Shown piece by piece: positions 1-8,475 of a stretch of DNA of 64,000 bases (the first letter of the stretch is position 1; every line of letters begins with the position of its first letter). The position numbers and the translations under genes are program-made. The notes beneath the pieces are model-generated. The model saw only the letters and a program-made list of their open reading frames with translations. It made no database searches and was not told the DNA's origin. This DNA is from CAWBQO01 sp963790965 (lineage in GTDB: Bacteria > Bacteroidota > Rhodothermia > Rhodothermales > DASSAV01): assembly GCA_963790965.1 (NCBI GenBank), contig CAWBQO010000003.1, forward strand, positions 496,001 to 560,000, given 5' to 3'.

Positions 1-47
1 CCGCGTCGGCACCTCGCGGAAGCCTCGGAAAGCGCCTTTGGAACGGG

Positions 48-803
48 TTACGGAGTGGAAACACGGTACACCATCCATGTTGGCGTTTGGAATGCCACAG
101 TTAGCGGAAAAGGCGCGGCCGGGAAGGGACGCTCCCGTACCACGAAGTCGATGTCGACGCTGTCGGAGACTGCTTTCCAGTACGCGGGTGAGAGGCTGCT
201 GTAGGCGCTGTCGAGCAGCGCGAGGTGGGGCGCTCCGCCCCGCTTCGGCAGTGGGGCCGGTGCGACGAGCGAGAGGCGCTGCAACCACGAATGCATCTGA
301 TCGTCACGGAAAGGGAAAGACTTGAAGTTGACGATGATGGCGCGCTGCGCGCGGCTTCGAAAGGTCGAGTTGGACGGTGGCACGGCGAAAACGGCGTCTA
401 TAGGCGCGTTCTCTTTCGCCCAGCCTTCTACCTTCGTCAGGTCAGATGATGCGGATCGGAACGGCTCGACCCGGCGGTAGAACGGTCCGCCCGGTAAGAT
501 GCCGACGAGAACCAGAGCGACGAGAGCAAACGCTGCGATCACGGTCCCGGTGCTGTTGCGCGTCAGCCGGTCGGTCCAACGGTGCAGGTTGCGCGGCATG
601 ATCGTCGCGCCCGCTCCGGCAACGGCTATGAGGAAGAGGACCTTGGCCCAAACCGTCAGCTTGAAGAGCTGCAACTTGGCCACGGCCAGGACCGGAACGA
701 CCTCCGTAAAGAAGGCTGCCAGTACGCACAACGCGCCAATGATTAGCAGCGAACGTCGAAACAAAGGCTCATGCGCCAGTTGCTCCCTGCCTCGGAGCCA
801 CAT
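48..803 (-). pseudogene. C-terminal part of the same frameshifted membrane protein
   Basis: The frame starts with a hydrophobic stretch, has three to four further membrane segments, and then a soluble tail of about 130 residues after residue 120 containing a WAKENAPIDAVFAVPP stretch. Tails of this kind (WIKENTPxDAVF) close large polytopic envelope proteins of the DUF6798/glycosyltransferase-C type. Reading open upstream of this ATG to about 880 without a stop shows that the ATG at 803 is only an internal methionine and that the piece belongs to the frame ending at 877. If the frameshift is a sequencing error the intact product spans 48-1680. If it is real, the gene is probably dead. Confidence 0.6.
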
Positions 804-876
804 GAACGAGGCAATACCCGCCGCGCCAAGCGCTCCAAAGAGAACCCAGGATCGCTGGGAGAAGGAGAGGAGCAGA

Positions 877-1680
877 TTAATGATGCGGCAGGCGAAAGGC
901 GGATATTATATAAAAGGTGTCCGGCCCTGTACCCGCCGAAGGTTCAGGACCGAGCTGCTCGAGCGCGATCGGCACAAGCATCGGGAGCGCAGCGATCAGG
1001 TAGCTTGCCGAAAAGGTCCAGAGCGGCTTCCAGACCTGCGCCCGATGGCTGCGCCGGACAAACATCGACAGGAGGTAGGCACCGAGGATGAGCGCTGTTT
1101 GCATTCCAACCAGCGCCTGAAACCACGTAGAGATTCCGAGGAGTACACCGGCCGTCACGACGCGCCGGTCCATGAAGAACGCGAAAGCCCAGACGGCGGG
1201 CACGACCGCTATTGTACTCGGGCCGAGGAGATTTCCCGCGAGGTCGTTCGCCCCAAGCGTCCAGGTGGGCGTCAGTACGAGCGCGGCGAAGGTCGCGGCG
1301 GCCGCTGCAGTGCGGTCGCGCGTAAAACCAAGGGCGATCCGGAATACGCCGGCGGCAATCAGGACCCATGTGGCAATATGCAGGAGCAGCACCGCGCTCC
1401 AGGGCGGCATGACGAGCGCCAATCCTTCGATCAGCCACGCGGAGTAGGCCCGGACACTGATACCCTGCCCAAGCTGCTGCACGAACAGGTCGTTGTTGAA
1501 GAGCGCCGGGTCGAGCAGATGCATCACGTACGGCAGGATCTCGTCCTGATCTCCCGTTGCGTAGAGATACCCGAACCTTACAAAGCCCGCCAAGACGGTC
1601 GCTGCCAGGACAAGAAACGATGCCTGCCCGCCCGCTGCCGAGGGCGTGTTCTGCAGGGAAGGCCGTGTCACTTCCTCCAT
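877..1680 (-). pseudogene. N-terminal part of a frameshifted multi-pass membrane protein (DUF6798-like)
   Basis: This 267-residue frame encodes about six hydrophobic segments and ends abruptly after the residues RLPHH at a TAA stop. The following 251-residue frame (48-803) continues the same kind of protein one base out of register. The unread bases between them translate without a stop in the second frame (INLLLSFSQ...), so both halves look like one gene of about 540 residues. One extra base or two missing bases near 881-886 would explain the break. The start overlaps the end of the upstream acyltransferase gene by 13 bases, so the two are probably co-transcribed. The family assignment is tentative and rests on remembered similarity of both halves to DUF6798 integral membrane proteins. 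The function is unknown. Confidence 0.6.
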
Positions 1681-2675
1681 AGTCGCCTCTGTAGCGCACG
1701 CGCCTTCTCCAATAGACGCAGTTCAGGGCGCATGACCTTCTCGACACCGAAGTAAGGCGTCAATGTACCTCCGAAATGTCGCTTGAACTCGGCAATGGAT
1801 GGCGTATTCGCGCCGAGATAATCCATGGTATGCACGCCGGACGCGGCGAGTAGGGGGATCGCTTGTCCCAGCAGCACGGTCATGGCCGGGCCGGGTACGC
1901 TGCCCCCGACCCAGTAAAAGGCTTCGCCTTCGCCAACGAGAACGGCAAGAGCGGCTTCCGGCGAGGCCTCTCGATCCGCTCGCAATGTGAATATGCGGGC
2001 GAGCTTGCGATCCACGGCGGCCTGTACGAAGCGCTCTAAAGCGTCCGTCGAGACGGGGCGCGGGTGCTCCTGCCGGTCCAAACTTTCATTGCACAACCGC
2101 GCCGCCTCGCGAGCCGCGCCGGGTTCCTCCGCAAAGATGTAGGCGGCCGCATGGTTCGCAGCGATCCGACGGGTGCGCCGCGACCATCTCGCGAAAGGAT
2201 CCTCTTCGCCTATCGCGGCGCGGTAGGTGTAGAAAGGCCGGGCCGTCCAGCCGCGCCACCCGAACACGCGAACGTCCGCCACAGACGGAAGCAGCTGGTA
2301 TCGCAGCGCGCTATAATTCCCCTCCACCGCCTGCAGCAGCCCTTCGAGCGCAGACCGACGCTGGTTGATCGTCGCTTCGGAGGGAGGAGACCGGTACAAC
2401 GGCCCTGTATGCAGCGTGAACGGCGGCATTCGGCCGATGCGGTAGGGTCCCGTCTGCCGAAAGAACGTAGTTATGCCGCATTCGTCCGTCCCCTGGCCGC
2501 AGAACGTCAGTTCACAGGAAAGGCCAAATGCTTCCGCTACACAGTCCGCGTAGGCGAGCGATGTGAGAACGGAGCGGTCGGGTGCCGATTCCCACAGGGC
2601 CTGAAAGCGGGCACGCCCTTCGGGGTTGTCCAGATGCGCTCGCGCAAGGGTGCAGTCTGTCGGGTTGGGCGGCAC
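1668..2675 (-). CDS. FemAB/GNAT-like N-acyltransferase
   Basis: The product of 335 residues resembles the acetyltransferase_6 / FemAB superfamily, whose members transfer acyl or aminoacyl groups to cell-surface or peptidoglycan precursors. The best marker is the C-terminal stretch MDYLGANTPSIAEFKRHFGG (about residues 278-297), which matches the family pattern D-x-x-G-x(6)-FK-x-x-FGG that closes the second GNAT fold. No signal peptide or membrane segment is visible, so it is cytoplasmic. It overlaps the downstream membrane-protein gene by 13 bases, suggesting a common transcript and perhaps a shared envelope or polysaccharide task. The substrate cannot be told from sequence. Confidence 0.7.
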   Translation of the reverse strand: MPPNPTDCTLARAHLDNPEGRARFQALWESAPDRSVLTSLAYADCVAEAFGLSCELTFCGQGTDECGITTFFRQTGPYRIGRMPPFTLHTGPLYRSPPSEATINQRRSALEGLLQAVEGNYSALRYQLLPSVADVRVFGWRGWTARPFYTYRAAIGEEDPFARWSRRTRRIAANHAAAYIFAEEPGAAREAARLCNESLDRQEHPRPVSTDALERFVQAAVDRKLARIFTLRADREASPEAALAVLVGEGEAFYWVGGSVPGPAMTVLLGQAIPLLAASGVHTMDYLGANTPSIAEFKRHFGGTLTPYFGVEKVMRPELRLLEKARALQRRLWRK

Positions 2676-2695
2676 GGCTCCCCCACGGGCAAGAA

Positions 2696-4177
2696 CTACA
2701 GGATGAACTTGCTGAGGTCGCGATTCTGGACGATCCCGTCCAGCCGCTTGCGAACTTCCGCTCCGTCAACCTGAACGGTCTCCGATTCAACTCTGTCGGG
2801 AATGTCAAACAGCAGCTCCTCGAGCAACGTCGTGAGGATCGTGTGCAAGCGGCGCGCGCCGATGTTCTCGACCTCGCTGTTCACCTCAGCGGCTATTCGG
2901 GCAATCTCATGGACGGCATCCTCGGTGAAAGTTATTTCGACCCCCTCCGCGGCCAGAAGCGCAGCGTACTGTTTCAGGAGCGCGTTTTTCGGCTCCGTCA
3001 GAATTCTGCTGAGGTCGTTCTCGTCGAGACTCTTCAGCTCCACGCGGATCGGGAAGCGGCCCTGCAGTTCGGGGATGAGGTCGCTCGGGCGCGCAATGTG
3101 AAAAGCGCCGCTGGCAATGAATAGGATGTGGTCGGTCTTGACCATTCCATATTTCGTGGTCACGGACGAACCCTCCACGATTGGGAGCAGGTCGCGCTGC
3201 ACGCCTTCCCGGGACACATCCGGCCCGCCACCCTTGCCGTTAGGCCCGCTGGACTTGGCGGCAACTTTGTCGATCTCATCGATGAAGACGATGCCCGACT
3301 GCTGGACGCGGTAAAGCGCTTCGCGCGTCACCTGGTCCATATCGACGAGTTTCTGCGCTTCTTCCTGGGCGAGCACTTTGCGGGCTTCAGGAACGCTGAC
3401 ACGCCGTTTCTTTTTCTTTCCACGACCCATGTTGCCGAACATTTCCTGAATGTTCATGCCCATCTCTTCCATCCCTAGCGGGCCGAAAACCTGCATCATG
3501 GGCATATGCTCGCTGGAGACGTCAATATCCACTTCGCGGTCGTCGAGAGCGCCCGTTTCGAGTCTGAAGCGAAACTTGTCTCTCGTGCTCATGCGCACTT
3601 CGGGTTCCGAGCCGCGGTAGACTTCCGTGGGAAGCGCGGTCGGGGAGGGCGTCATTACGTCCGGCGCCGGCGCGTCTTCGATCGGCTGGGCAGATTGCGA
3701 AGGAACGAGGAGATCGAGGAGGCGCTCGTTCGCCAGCTGCACGGCCCGGTGCTGTACCTGGCGGGTGTGCGAAGCGCGAACCATGTTCACCGCAATGTCC
3801 GTCAGGTCCCGGATCATGCTGTCAACGTCTCGGCCGACGTAGCCCACTTCGGTAAACTTTGTCGCTTCAACCTTTACGAATGGAGCCTCTGCAAGGCGCG
3901 CGAGGCGGCGCGCGATCTCCGTCTTGCCGACGCCCGTAGGGCCAATCATGATGATGTTGTTCGGCATGATCTCGTCGCGCATCTCCGGCGGGGCATTGCG
4001 ACGGCGCCACCGGTTCCGAAGGGCTATCGCGACGCTCTTCTTCGCCTCTTGCTGCCCGATGATATATTTGTCGAGTTCGGCGACAATCTGCCGAGGGGTC
4101 AGTTCATGGGATACAATTTCAGGCACATCTAAACTCGACGTAATGAAAAGTCGCTGGTAATCTGTGAGCTTGTTCAT
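2696..4177 (-). CDS. hslU: ATP-dependent protease ATPase subunit HslU (ClpY)
   Basis: HslU is the AAA+ unfoldase that feeds proteins to the HslV peptidase. The 493-residue product has Walker A GPTGVGKT at residues 79-86, the pore motif GYVG at 112-115, a charged I-domain in the middle, Walker B IVFIDEID, and the canonical C-terminal tail DLSKFIL that docks into HslV. It has about 24 residues ahead of the usual HslU N-terminus (LTPRQIVAELDKYIIGQ), with no internal ATG that would remove them. hslV lies upstream on the same strand but is separated from hslU by an NYN-domain gene and a 295-base spacer holding a repeat, so hslU may have its own promoter. Confidence 0.97.
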   Translation of the reverse strand: MNKLTDYQRLFITSSLDVPEIVSHELTPRQIVAELDKYIIGQQEAKKSVAIALRNRWRRRNAPPEMRDEIMPNNIIMIGPTGVGKTEIARRLARLAEAPFVKVEATKFTEVGYVGRDVDSMIRDLTDIAVNMVRASHTRQVQHRAVQLANERLLDLLVPSQSAQPIEDAPAPDVMTPSPTALPTEVYRGSEPEVRMSTRDKFRFRLETGALDDREVDIDVSSEHMPMMQVFGPLGMEEMGMNIQEMFGNMGRGKKKKRRVSVPEARKVLAQEEAQKLVDMDQVTREALYRVQQSGIVFIDEIDKVAAKSSGPNGKGGGPDVSREGVQRDLLPIVEGSSVTTKYGMVKTDHILFIASGAFHIARPSDLIPELQGRFPIRVELKSLDENDLSRILTEPKNALLKQYAALLAAEGVEITFTEDAVHEIARIAAEVNSEVENIGARRLHTILTTLLEELLFDIPDRVESETVQVDGAEVRKRLDGIVQNRDLSKFIL

Positions 4178-4472
4178 ACAAAAGACGCTTTATAAAGCTG
4201 CTGATCGATGCCGGACAGCTGTGCGCCGGCCTAAATGATGGTTAGCTTAAGAAGCTGTTAATAAAGATAGATCCAGACGAGGCGTCGAAGGAAACTCTAA
4301 TCAAATCAACCGCGGGGTAAAAGCAAGGCTGAGATGCTTCGCATTGCCGGCATGTCATGGAGGGACGTTCTGCTTTTCGTGTGCTTCTTCTACTTCCGTC
4401 CACTCCAACATTCCCGCTTGTCATCCTAAACGCAGTGAAGGATCTGTCCTTCCAGGCTGCTAAAGAGATAAA
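4178..4472. other. Spacer between the NYN gene and hslU
   Basis: This 295-base stretch contains no credible gene. Bases 4327-4472 are one copy of the composite repeat described separately. The remaining 4178-4326 are A/T-rich near hslU (TTTATAAAG about 10 bases before the start). They also contain AAGATA at 4264-4269, which reads TATCTT on the hslU strand, the same hexamer seen before several other genes, and so might mark an hslU promoter. No Rho-independent terminator is obvious. Confidence 0.5.
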
Positions 4473-4475
4473 TCA
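4327..4475 (+). repeat. Composite dispersed repeat, copy A
   Basis: The stretch begins GGCTGAGATGCTTCGC and later has GTCATCCTAAACGCAGTGAAG followed by a GCTGCTAA box. The same blocks in the same order (with about 40 variable bases between) occur in reverse orientation at 46502-46656. Sub-blocks recur at 18114-18177 and 23865-23925. The ends can pair (TGTCAT near one block, ATGACA near the other). It overlaps the last bases of the NYN-domain gene. Confidence 0.75.
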
Positions 4476-5420
4476 ATAGGCCGACTGCCCGTCTCCGGAG
4501 TCGAACGGCTCATCGTACGAGAGATCCTCGTCGTCATCTGTGCTAAAGCGCGGCGGCGCATCGGGATGGTTGTCGTCGATCAGGAGAACCGTATAATCGT
4601 AGGGATAGCCCTGTCTCTTTTCAAGCCAGACAAGACCCGCCTCCTCCAAATCGCTCACGATCGCTTTTGGATCGCAGTTATCGTAGGCGAACTCCTCGGA
4701 GAGTTTACGCAGCAGCGGCGTCAGGTAAATCTCCTCATACTGCCCGAAATGCGTGTCGATGATCTGAACCGCCTGTCGGCAAAGGTCCGTTTCGATTCGC
4801 TTGTAGACCACGTCCTGCCGGTCGTCTGCGGACGTTGTCGTCGGGATCGTGTCGGTTGAATGTTGTTCTTGCTCGAGGGTGTTACGACTGGCCTCACGGC
4901 GTCCCGCGCCCTTATTCTCGGTGTGCCCGGGGTAGAGCACATGATCGAGCAGGAGACCGGGCGTCGTCACGTCGCTCAGGCGGTGCATGGGTGCCAGATA
5001 GACGCGGCGGCCGGAAGCGCGCAGATGTTGCACGAGGGGCAGATACGTGCGCGAACCGGTGACGAGCACGATGCTTTCCACATCCGGGCGGGCATGAAGC
5101 AGCGTGCAAGCGTCGATCGTAAGTTGCACCTCCACGGCGCAGCCGTCGAGGCTCCTCGGCGCGTAGTGCGGTTCGATACCTGCAGCATACAAGGCGCGCT
5201 CGACGCCCATACCTTCATCGGTAAAGGCATCGAACTCCGCGAAGGCGCGGGCGAGCGTAATTTGAGCGTTGCGTTCGCGCAGACGGGAGCGAAGCCCGTC
5301 GATCAATTCTTGCGCTGCATCTACCACGTTGCCCGGGCCGTTCATTCCGGGTTCGAGCACGCGGCGTATATCTTCGAGATCAATGAGGACGGCGGCTTTA
5401 GAATACTGAGTATATGGCAT
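4473..5420 (-). CDS. NYN (PIN-like) domain protein between hslV and hslU, active site apparently eroded
   Basis: The 315-residue product has an N-terminal NYN/LabA-type fold (about residues 8-145) with a first acidic strand VLIDLED (Asp14, Glu16, Asp17) and the helix region VEVQLTIDACTLL (Asp103). The usual SGDSDF loop, which supplies metal-binding aspartates in NYN nucleases, here reads TGSRTY (121-126), so catalysis is doubtful. Residues 150-200 are polar linker. A C-terminal domain of about 100 residues (205-300) looks like a winged-helix or OST-HTH-like module, and the tail is acidic. It starts 9 bases after hslV and is surely in that operon. It may bind RNA or act as an adaptor, which is inference. 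Confidence 0.75.
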   Translation of the reverse strand: MPYTQYSKAAVLIDLEDIRRVLEPGMNGPGNVVDAAQELIDGLRSRLRERNAQITLARAFAEFDAFTDEGMGVERALYAAGIEPHYAPRSLDGCAVEVQLTIDACTLLHARPDVESIVLVTGSRTYLPLVQHLRASGRRVYLAPMHRLSDVTTPGLLLDHVLYPGHTENKGAGRREASRNTLEQEQHSTDTIPTTTSADDRQDVVYKRIETDLCRQAVQIIDTHFGQYEEIYLTPLLRKLSEEFAYDNCDPKAIVSDLEEAGLVWLEKRQGYPYDYTVLLIDDNHPDAPPRFSTDDDEDLSYDEPFDSGDGQSAY

Positions 5421-5429
5421 GTAATGTAT

Positions 5430-6017
5430 TTAGATCGCTTTTTCAGGTGTCTCGGCGGCGAGGTCCAGTATAGTAAGATTATGATTCGTATAAATGCAAA
5501 TGTCCGCCGCGATATTGAGTCCTTCTTCCACGATTTGCCGGGCGGATAGATCGCCGCCGAGCTTCATGAGCGCTCGTGCGGCCGCGAGTGCATACGGCCC
5601 ACCAGAGCCGATCGCGATGATCGGATCGTCCGGTTCGATCACATCGCCGGTGCCGCTAATGAGCAACAGCCGGTCCGGAGCGGCCACCGCGAGCAGCGCT
5701 TCGAGGCGGCGCAAATAGCGGTCGGTTCGCCAGTCCTTCGCAAGCTCTACGGCCGAGCGCGTCACGTTGCCGTTGAACTGCTGCAGCTTTTCTTCAAAGC
5801 GCTCGAAGAGCGTGAAGGCGTCCGCCGTGGCTCCGGCAAATCCGGCGAGAATCTTCCCGTTAAATAGCGGGCGCACCTTCTGCGCGCGGTGCTTCATGAC
5901 GGTGTTGCCCATCGTTGCCTGCCCGTCGGAGCCGAGCGCTACCCGCCCGCCCTGCATGACGCCGAGCACGGTGGTGGCGTGAATGGTCGTTTGCGTTTCC
6001 GTTCCGTATAGATTCAT
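5430..6017 (-). CDS. hslV: ATP-dependent protease peptidase subunit HslV (ClpQ)
   Basis: HslV is the proteasome-like threonine peptidase that forms a dodecamer and works with HslU. The 195-residue product carries the N-terminal nucleophile block HATTVLGV, the GSDGQATMG strand, and the GSGGPYALAAA helix. The catalytic threonine is Thr15, so 14 residues (MNLYGTETQTTIHA) must be removed or tolerated. Bacillus-type homologues begin with a shorter MSSFHATT-like presequence, and no ATG closer to the threonine exists here. It is the first gene of the hslV / NYN gene / hslU run, 30 bases after dacB. Confidence 0.97.
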   Translation of the reverse strand: MNLYGTETQTTIHATTVLGVMQGGRVALGSDGQATMGNTVMKHRAQKVRPLFNGKILAGFAGATADAFTLFERFEEKLQQFNGNVTRSAVELAKDWRTDRYLRRLEALLAVAAPDRLLLISGTGDVIEPDDPIIAIGSGGPYALAAARALMKLGGDLSARQIVEEGLNIAADICIYTNHNLTILDLAAETPEKAI

Positions 6018-6047
6018 ATAGAAGATTTTCTGCTCACCGGCATCGGG

Positions 6048-7556
6048 TCACCCGCCGGCCCCTGCGAGCAACTCAATTATTTCATCCTGCGCGCGCCTTA
6101 TATCGGCATTGGATGAGACATACTTATCAACAAAAATGGAGAATGCCACGGTGCGGCCTGCGCGGCTTGTGATGTACCCGCTGATGGCGCTCGCATCGCT
6201 ATGCGTGCCTGTTTTAGCATGAACGTTTTCTCTCAGAGGTCCTTGCCTGAAGCGGTACTCGAGCGTACCGTCTTCTCCGCCGACCGGCAGCGATTCATAG
6301 ACTGCATTCCGCACCGACAGGCGCGGGTGGTGCCAGATGTAGCGCAGCAGTTCGACCATGCTTTCCGGCGAAAACAAGTTCTTGGTGGAAAGCCCGGAGC
6401 CGTCCACGAGCTTGATGCGCGTCGTATCTACGCCGGCCCGCCCGAGAGTTTCCCGTACGGCGGCGATCCCGGCTTCTGCCGTGCCCTCCGGCTGTCCTCC
6501 CCGCGCCCGGCCGCGCTCGTAGCCGAGCGTTTTCAGAATCTGCTCGGCCATCCAATTGTTGCTCTCCTTGTTGACCTCCATCACCAACTCTGAGAGGGGC
6601 GGCGAGGTATAGGAGGCCACGACCCGCGACGCCGGTGCCGCGTAATCCGGAGGGGAGGGCAGATCGTCGGCATCCACCGGCGCGCCTTCGACAGAGATGC
6701 CGTACCGGATCAGCGTCTCGCGGAGCACGTGCGTAAAGTAGCGCGTCGGGTCGGTGACGGTGAGGGCTTCAGGATCCATTGACCCCTCCGGCACTTCGCT
6801 GAACAACTCGATATGGTTGCTTCCGCGCTCCCGGCGGTAGCCGTCCTTCAGACGACTGCCGCGGGAGGTCGTCGTGGTGTGGTTCAGTACGTCGACGTAC
6901 GTGGTCTGGAACGGCTCCCAGAATACGGTGCCGGGTTGGCCCTCGCGTCCTGCCCTAATTTCAAAGTCGACGACGTTTTCGTTGAACGAGAGGCCCCCGA
7001 TCTCGGCGGAATAGTAATACGGCTCATCATCCCACATCCAGGCATAGCCCAGCGCTTCGTCGTCAAAAACATTGTCGTCGCCGATAATGCTTCCGGAAAT
7101 GGCCTGAATGCCTCGCGCGCGCAGAGAATCGGCCCAGGCCTGGAAAACGGCGGTCGGCTCATCGTCGTGAAATCGACCGCCGATGGTCGGATCACCGGCG
7201 CCGCGCACGATGAGGTTTCCCCGGAGAACGCCGTTCTCCACGGGGCCATCCGCCCAGAGCGTCGTCCGGTAGACGAAGTCGGGACCGAGTTGGGTCAGGG
7301 CGGCCGTCGTCGTGACGAGCTTCACGTTGGAAGCCGGTACGAAGTTCTTTCGTTCGTTGCGCGCGTAGAGCACTTTTCCCGACTCCACATCGACTGCCAT
7401 AACGCCCCATGTCGCCTCCACGTACTGCTCGTCTTCGACGACGGCATCGATGCGCCTCGCCATCTGCGTCCCCTGCGCGAAGGCGGGAGGCACTTCGGAA
7501 AGGAAAAAGCAGAAGAATAGGACGAGGATTTTCAGAGACCCGTTTGGCAGGATCAT
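6048..7556 (-). CDS. dacB: D-alanyl-D-alanine carboxypeptidase/endopeptidase (PBP4, peptidase S13)
   Basis: This is a periplasmic penicillin-binding protein that trims or cleaves peptidoglycan cross-bridges. The 502-residue product has an N-terminal signal peptide (hydrophobic residues 8-20, cleavage near AFA-QG at 28). It has the three S13 catalytic boxes: SNVK (Ser76-Lys79), SNN in the KESNNWM stretch, and KTG in HAKTGTHSD. The domain between the first two boxes (SGSIIGDDNVFDDE and following) is the typical S13 insertion. It lies 70 bases behind mreC on the same strand, consistent with a cell-shape/cell-wall operon. Confidence 0.95.
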   Translation of the reverse strand: MILPNGSLKILVLFFCFFLSEVPPAFAQGTQMARRIDAVVEDEQYVEATWGVMAVDVESGKVLYARNERKNFVPASNVKLVTTTAALTQLGPDFVYRTTLWADGPVENGVLRGNLIVRGAGDPTIGGRFHDDEPTAVFQAWADSLRARGIQAISGSIIGDDNVFDDEALGYAWMWDDEPYYYSAEIGGLSFNENVVDFEIRAGREGQPGTVFWEPFQTTYVDVLNHTTTTSRGSRLKDGYRRERGSNHIELFSEVPEGSMDPEALTVTDPTRYFTHVLRETLIRYGISVEGAPVDADDLPSPPDYAAPASRVVASYTSPPLSELVMEVNKESNNWMAEQILKTLGYERGRARGGQPEGTAEAGIAAVRETLGRAGVDTTRIKLVDGSGLSTKNLFSPESMVELLRYIWHHPRLSVRNAVYESLPVGGEDGTLEYRFRQGPLRENVHAKTGTHSDASAISGYITSRAGRTVAFSIFVDKYVSSNADIRRAQDEIIELLAGAGG

Positions 7557-7626
7557 AACCAGGTTATTAATTGAGCCGCTGCTCCATTGACCCAGGCAGA
7601 AGACTAAACTCCCCGCACGGGCGCTT

Positions 7627-8466
7627 TTAATCGGCTGCCGTGCGTTCGGCCCAGTTCTGCAGCGCCGCCAGTTCCTGGTCCTCAGATGTAAGGATCACGA
7701 ACACGTAGTCCGACCGGTCGATGGGGGAGATAGGCCTTACAAGCACCTGAACTTCGTTGCGCCCCGGCAAGGAGGCTACAGAGTCAACAAACCCAATAGG
7801 ATAGCCGGGCGGGAAAGACCCACTCGCGTCGCTCGTGACGACCATCTGTCCGCGAAGAACCGGCTCTGTTCGCGAGATATACTCCAGCAACAACTGGTCG
7901 CGCGCGTCCCCCGTCCAACGGACGACGCCGTCGGCCTGCAGCGACTGGATCCGCGCCGGCAGACGAAAATCGGTGTTCAAGTAGGGCATGACCAGCGCGT
8001 AGTGTGCGCTTACGTGCTCGACCCGCCCGATGACGCCGCGCTGATCCACGACGGGCATGCCGACTGCGATGCTGTCGTTCGAGCCGAGGTCTATGGTCAG
8101 GTAGTTGCGCTGCCGGGTGACGTCTTTTGCGACCACGCGCGCCGCGCGGAGCGGGTAAGAGGTCGTGTCTGAGAATCCAATCAGCCGCATCAAGCGATCA
8201 TTCTCGGTAATTGCTTCGCGGGAGCGGGCGACTTCGCTGGAGAGGGCGATGTTCTCTTCGCGCAGCGCGTCGTTTTCATCGAGCGCCCGGAGGTAACCGC
8301 CCACCCACGAGAAGCGCCCCTCGACCCACGCGGTGCTTTCCAGCGAGATCGCCCTTAGCCCGCGCAGCATAGGCTCGTTTCGCGCCACGAGCACGATCAT
8401 CGAGGCGGTAAGCAGAATAAAAAGAAGGAGCCAGTCTTTGATCCTGTCCCAGAGCCGGTAATTCAT
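7627..8466 (-). CDS. mreC: Rod shape-determining protein MreC
   Basis: MreC is a bitopic inner-membrane protein that links cytoplasmic MreB filaments to periplasmic wall synthases. The 279-residue product has one N-terminal membrane helix (about residues 11-30), a coiled-coil segment (about 65-90) and the beta-barrel region (about 105-265) with family-typical stretches such as DLGSNDSIAVGMPVV and VTSDASGSFPPGYPIG. It begins 9 bases after mreB. No mreD follows; the next gene is dacB. Confidence 0.95.
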   Translation of the reverse strand: MNYRLWDRIKDWLLLFILLTASMIVLVARNEPMLRGLRAISLESTAWVEGRFSWVGGYLRALDENDALREENIALSSEVARSREAITENDRLMRLIGFSDTTSYPLRAARVVAKDVTRQRNYLTIDLGSNDSIAVGMPVVDQRGVIGRVEHVSAHYALVMPYLNTDFRLPARIQSLQADGVVRWTGDARDQLLLEYISRTEPVLRGQMVVTSDASGSFPPGYPIGFVDSVASLPGRNEVQVLVRPISPIDRSDYVFVILTSEDQELAALQNWAERTAAD

Positions 8467-8475
8467 ATCGGATGC

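Noticed and set aside
877..890. Programmed +1 frameshifting in the membrane protein
   Set aside because: CAT TAA offers no good re-pairing after a slip and no stimulatory Shine-Dalgarno or structure is evident. An indel is simpler.
4327..4475. CRISPR-like array
   Set aside because: The repeat blocks are not tandem with regular spacers, copies are scattered over the window, and no cas gene is present.
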